Source: Nocardioides sp. URHA0020 (GTDB lineage: Bacteria > Actinomycetota > Actinomycetes > Propionibacteriales > Nocardioidaceae). Taken from it: 64,000 nt of DNA. The position numbers and the translations under genes are program-made. How positions within the stretch are numbered: the stretch's first letter is position 1; each line of letters begins with the position of its first letter. Under the pieces are notes generated by a model that was not told the DNA's origin, did no database searches, and saw only the letters and a program-made list of their open reading frames with translations. Where the stretch lies: the NCBI RefSeq assembly GCF_000620705.1, contig NZ_KK211169.1, positions 124,001 through 188,000 of the forward strand. Reading direction: 5' to 3'. Below are positions 63,655 to 64,000 of this stretch, piece after piece.

Positions 63655-64000
63655 ATGCTCATCGCCATCATCGTCATCGTGGTGCTCGTCGCCGTCGTCG
63701 GCTTCGTCGTCGTCGGCTTCAACAAGCTGCGCACCACCGACATCGGAGCCCAGGAGGCGCTCGGCGGCATCGACGTCCAGCTGACGCGGCGCGCCGACCT
63801 GATCCCCAACCTCGTCGAGACGGTCAAGGGCTACGCCGCGCACGAGAGCGGCGTCTTCGAGGAGGTCACGAAGGCGCGTGCCGCCGTCACCGCCGCCGCG
63901 AAGGGCGACGACGTGCCGGCCAAGGCCGCCGCCGACGCCCAGCTGAGCCAGGCCCTGGTCAGGGTCAACGCCGTCGCCGAGGCCTACCCCGACCTCAAGG
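63655..64000 (+). CDS. lemA: LemA family protein, 3' end cut by window
   Basis: 115 residues visible. N-terminal membrane helix (LIAIIVIVVLVAVVGFVVVGF) followed by the LemA helical domain with RADLIPNLVETVKGYAAHE, the family signature. TGAGGAG precedes ATG 63655. It follows the DUF2207 gene by 40 bp and is probably in one operon with it. Function in membrane or stress responses is not established. Confidence 0.92.
   Translation, partial: MLIAIIVIVVLVAVVGFVVVGFNKLRTTDIGAQEALGGIDVQLTRRADLIPNLVETVKGYAAHESGVFEEVTKARAAVTAAAKGDDVPAKAAADAQLSQALVRVNAVAEAYPDLK

Overview
The window is dense, very GC-rich DNA (nearly every third codon position is G or C, with many GTG starts and ATGA or GTGA overlaps between neighbouring genes). 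It reads as a chromosome segment of a free-living actinobacterium. DUF3263 and LytR_C proteins, a HAIR-type operator at lon, CIRCE elements at groEL, a separately encoded trehalose pathway and the general base usage fit a Nocardioides-like member of the Propionibacteriales; that placement is inference. There is no prophage, integrase, transposase, CRISPR array or large biosynthetic cluster. About 60 protein genes and one tRNA are present; the first and last genes are cut by the window edges.

Layout. 1-3,000: a GH13 glycosidase translationally coupled to soxR, then a divergent SDR under a KstR-like palindrome. 3,046-7,400: tRNA-Thr; a three-gene flavin electron-transfer operon (ferric-reductase-like membrane protein, FMN-binding protein, ApbE flavinylase); a DUF305 lipoprotein; pdxY. 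7,440-16,700: GabD2-type aldehyde dehydrogenase (second KstR-like site), aldo/keto reductase, LigB-type dioxygenase, ung, a TetR-aldolase-PfkB kinase operon, and a GPH-type transporter coupled to an S1P-lyase-like decarboxylase. 16,700-25,650: an alpha/beta hydrolase with a histone-H1-like tail next to otsA, an NTF2-like protein, a sulfotransferase, a large secreted amidase, an RluA-type pseudouridine synthase and a block of palindromic repeats. 25,650-34,200: a TetR-controlled DUF1214-SDR-SDR operon, a two-component system, a Gfo/Idh/MocA oxidoreductase, DUF3263, LytR_C and otsB.

34,200-42,500 holds stress and sulfur functions. lon lies behind a HAIR (HspR) operator. A SAM-I riboswitch precedes a threonine-synthase-like enzyme and a CysO/MoaD-like sulfur carrier; together these look like the MetM/MetO route to homocysteine. 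A LacI regulator with a CebR-like operator, an ATP-grasp enzyme and groEL with two CIRCE elements follow. 42,500-60,450 is built around a molybdenum hydroxylase of the xanthine dehydrogenase/form II CO dehydrogenase family. Its accessory genes (MobA-like transferase, MoxR ATPase, VWA protein, XdhC) and its structural genes (small, large and medium subunits, then CoxG) form two blocks. They are separated by an LPXTG surface protein, a GAF regulator, an acetyltransferase and an SDR. A secreted beta-propeller protein, an ECF sigma/anti-sigma-like pair, a DUF3253 protein and a tandem duplicate of secreted EEP-fold proteins lie around the first block. The window ends with an MFS transporter and a DUF2207-LemA pair.

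Many predicted operators are perfect inverted repeats directly upstream of the gene they should control. Four of the eight tail-to-tail gene pairs share their stop codons in the palindrome CTAG; most of the others are separated by hairpins or repeats.
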